Part shown: positions 6,016 to 6,030 of the stretch, piece by piece
Layout of the letters: each line of letters begins with the position of its first letter
Numbering within the stretch: position 1 is the first letter of the stretch
Assembly: GCA_002479645.1 (NCBI GenBank)
Contig: DLOO01000018.1
Location: 1 to 6,030, forward strand
Length of the DNA: 6,030 bases
Direction: 5' to 3'
Origin: Lachnoclostridium sp. UBA7482
GTDB lineage: Bacteria; Bacillota; Clostridia; Lachnospirales; Lachnospiraceae
Made by a program: the position numbers and the translations under genes
Notes under the pieces: model-generated
Databases searched by the model: none
What the model was told of the DNA's origin: nothing
The model's input: only the letters and a program-made list of their open reading frames with translations

Positions 6016-6030
6016 ATCGTGACCGGATGA

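Overview
The window reads as a piece of a low-to-medium GC Firmicute chromosome, most like a gut Lachnospiraceae or other Clostridia member. This rests on the style of the ribosome binding sites (GGAGG/AGGAG), the MurA and MetK sequences, and a YdcF protein of a type I associate with Clostridia. It is inferred from sequence style and not from any search. All genes I can support lie on the + strand.

Left part (1 to about 1402) looks like accessory DNA. It holds the C-terminal two thirds of a GNAT acetyltransferase whose reading frame is interrupted by an in-frame TAG at 10-12, then an intact YdcF/DUF218-family gene (503-1114), then an unrecognised AT-rich ORF of 77 codons (1169-1402). The first two are spaced like an operon (13 nt gap).

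Right part (about 1463 to 5992) looks like one complete housekeeping transcription unit. A good promoter (TTGCGG, 17 nt, TATGAT with an extended -10) is embedded in an inverted repeat. It is followed by a TPR protein with a long acidic tail (1547-2791), a flavin-reductase-like FMN-binding protein (2799-3365), murA (3410-4699) and metK (4713-5906). A clear intrinsic terminator (5967-5992) closes the unit. Gaps between these four genes are 7, 44 and 13 nt, so co-transcription is likely. MurA makes the first committed peptidoglycan precursor and MetK makes S-adenosylmethionine. The roles of the TPR protein and the flavoprotein are unknown.

Three starts were moved downstream of the longest ORF because a Shine-Dalgarno site or family alignment decides them: the TPR gene (1547), murA (3410) and metK (4713). 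I saw no tRNA, rRNA, CRISPR array, insertion sequence or riboswitch. The least explained items are the acidic-tailed TPR protein heading a murA-metK operon and the 77-codon orphan ORF. Nothing here is clearly a new defence or mobile system.
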